Shown here: positions 60,789 to 64,000 of the stretch, piece after piece
How the letters are laid out: every line of letters starts with the position of its first letter
Numbering within the stretch: position 1 is the stretch's first letter
Assembly: GCF_001522585.2 (NCBI RefSeq)
Contig: NZ_CP013374.1
Location: 682,001 to 746,000 of the forward strand
Length of the DNA: 64,000 bases
Origin: Burkholderia sp. NRF60-BP8
GTDB taxonomy: Bacteria; Pseudomonadota; Gammaproteobacteria; Burkholderiales; Burkholderiaceae
Reading direction: 5' to 3'
Position numbers and translations under genes: made by a program
The notes under the pieces: model-generated
What the model saw: the letters and a program-made list of their open reading frames with translations, nothing else
What the model was told of the DNA's origin: nothing
The model's database searches: none

Positions 60789-63920
<3,132 letters not shown>

Positions 63921-63936
63921 ACGACGCGTGTCGTGC

Positions 63937-63975
63937 GGGACGTGTCCGTTCGAACGGCACGTCCCGAGCGCATTT
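63937..63975 (+). terminator. Candidate terminator of the pyrimidine catabolism operon
   Basis: An interrupted stem GGGACGTG/CACGTCCC encloses the palindrome CCGTTCGAACGG and is followed, after a few bases, by TTTT. It lies 17 bases after the dihydropyrimidinase stop codon. Confidence 0.7.
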
Positions 63976-64000
63976 TAGGCAGGTACATAGCATAACTGAT

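Overview
The window is high-GC beta-proteobacterial chromosome. The 16S sequence, the tRNA-Ile(GAU)/tRNA-Ala(UGC) spacer and the gene content fit Burkholderia sensu stricto, most likely the cepacia complex; I cannot resolve the species by reading alone. Nothing looks like a complete prophage, integron or CRISPR locus. Most of the window is densely packed ordinary chromosomal sequence, with a few accessory-looking patches.

Layout. (1) 0-6.4 kb: the tail of a LysR regulator, then a complete RND multidrug efflux operon (lipoprotein adaptor, AcrB-type pump, OprM-type outer-membrane factor) closed by a strong hairpin terminator. (2) 6.4-9.84 kb: a dienelactone hydrolase, a small exported DUF4148 protein, a GlxA-type AraC regulator and a divergent HD-domain (cyanamide hydratase-like) protein. 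(3) 9.86-23.58 kb, minus strand: one gene for a 4572-residue protein, the most unusual object here. It has no signal peptide, carries a large repeated module with three HExxH zincin motifs and two to three protein-kinase-like segments, and ends in hydrophobic helices, a Pro/Thr linker and LysM. (4) 23.6-26.3 kb: a gene-poor gap, a Xre/RES toxin-antitoxin pair, and a tyrosine-recombinase-like gene that has lost most catalytic residues. (5) 26.4-33.3 kb: NCS2 purine-type permease, arylsulfotransferase-like protein, divergent LysR regulator, lipoprotein gamma-glutamyltransferase, and a Gly/Ala-rich secreted protein. (6) 33.3-36.2 kb: an AT-richer stretch, an exported DJ-1/PfpI-like protein, and a gene-poor gap. 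(7) 36.2-42.8 kb: a YhaO/YhaN (SbcD/SbcC-like) pair, a MESH1-like (p)ppGpp hydrolase, a DUF429 protein and a small helical protein. (8) 43.0-48.74 kb: a complete rrn operon with tandem promoters, boxA elements, 16S-tRNA-Ile-tRNA-Ala-23S-5S and terminator. (9) 48.8-50.5 kb: three small minus-strand genes (GNAT, SnoaL-like, membrane protein). (10) 50.7-55.6 kb: AraC regulator divergent from an acyl-CoA synthetase / SDR / thiolase operon. (11) 55.6-64 kb: a TetR (RutR-like) regulator divergent from a reductive pyrimidine catabolism operon: ureidopropionase, PreT, PreA, NCS1 permease, dihydropyrimidinase.

Working together: the last cluster encodes uptake of a pyrimidine base, its reduction by the PreTA dihydropyrimidine dehydrogenase, ring opening by dihydropyrimidinase, and hydrolysis of the N-carbamoyl-beta-amino acid. 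A clean inverted repeat overlapping the operon's promoter is a good candidate operator for the TetR protein. The giant protein has no visible partner gene. Its architecture (repeated protease-like and kinase-like modules, LysM tail) suggests a secreted or surface effector/toxin-like polypeptide, but that is inference.
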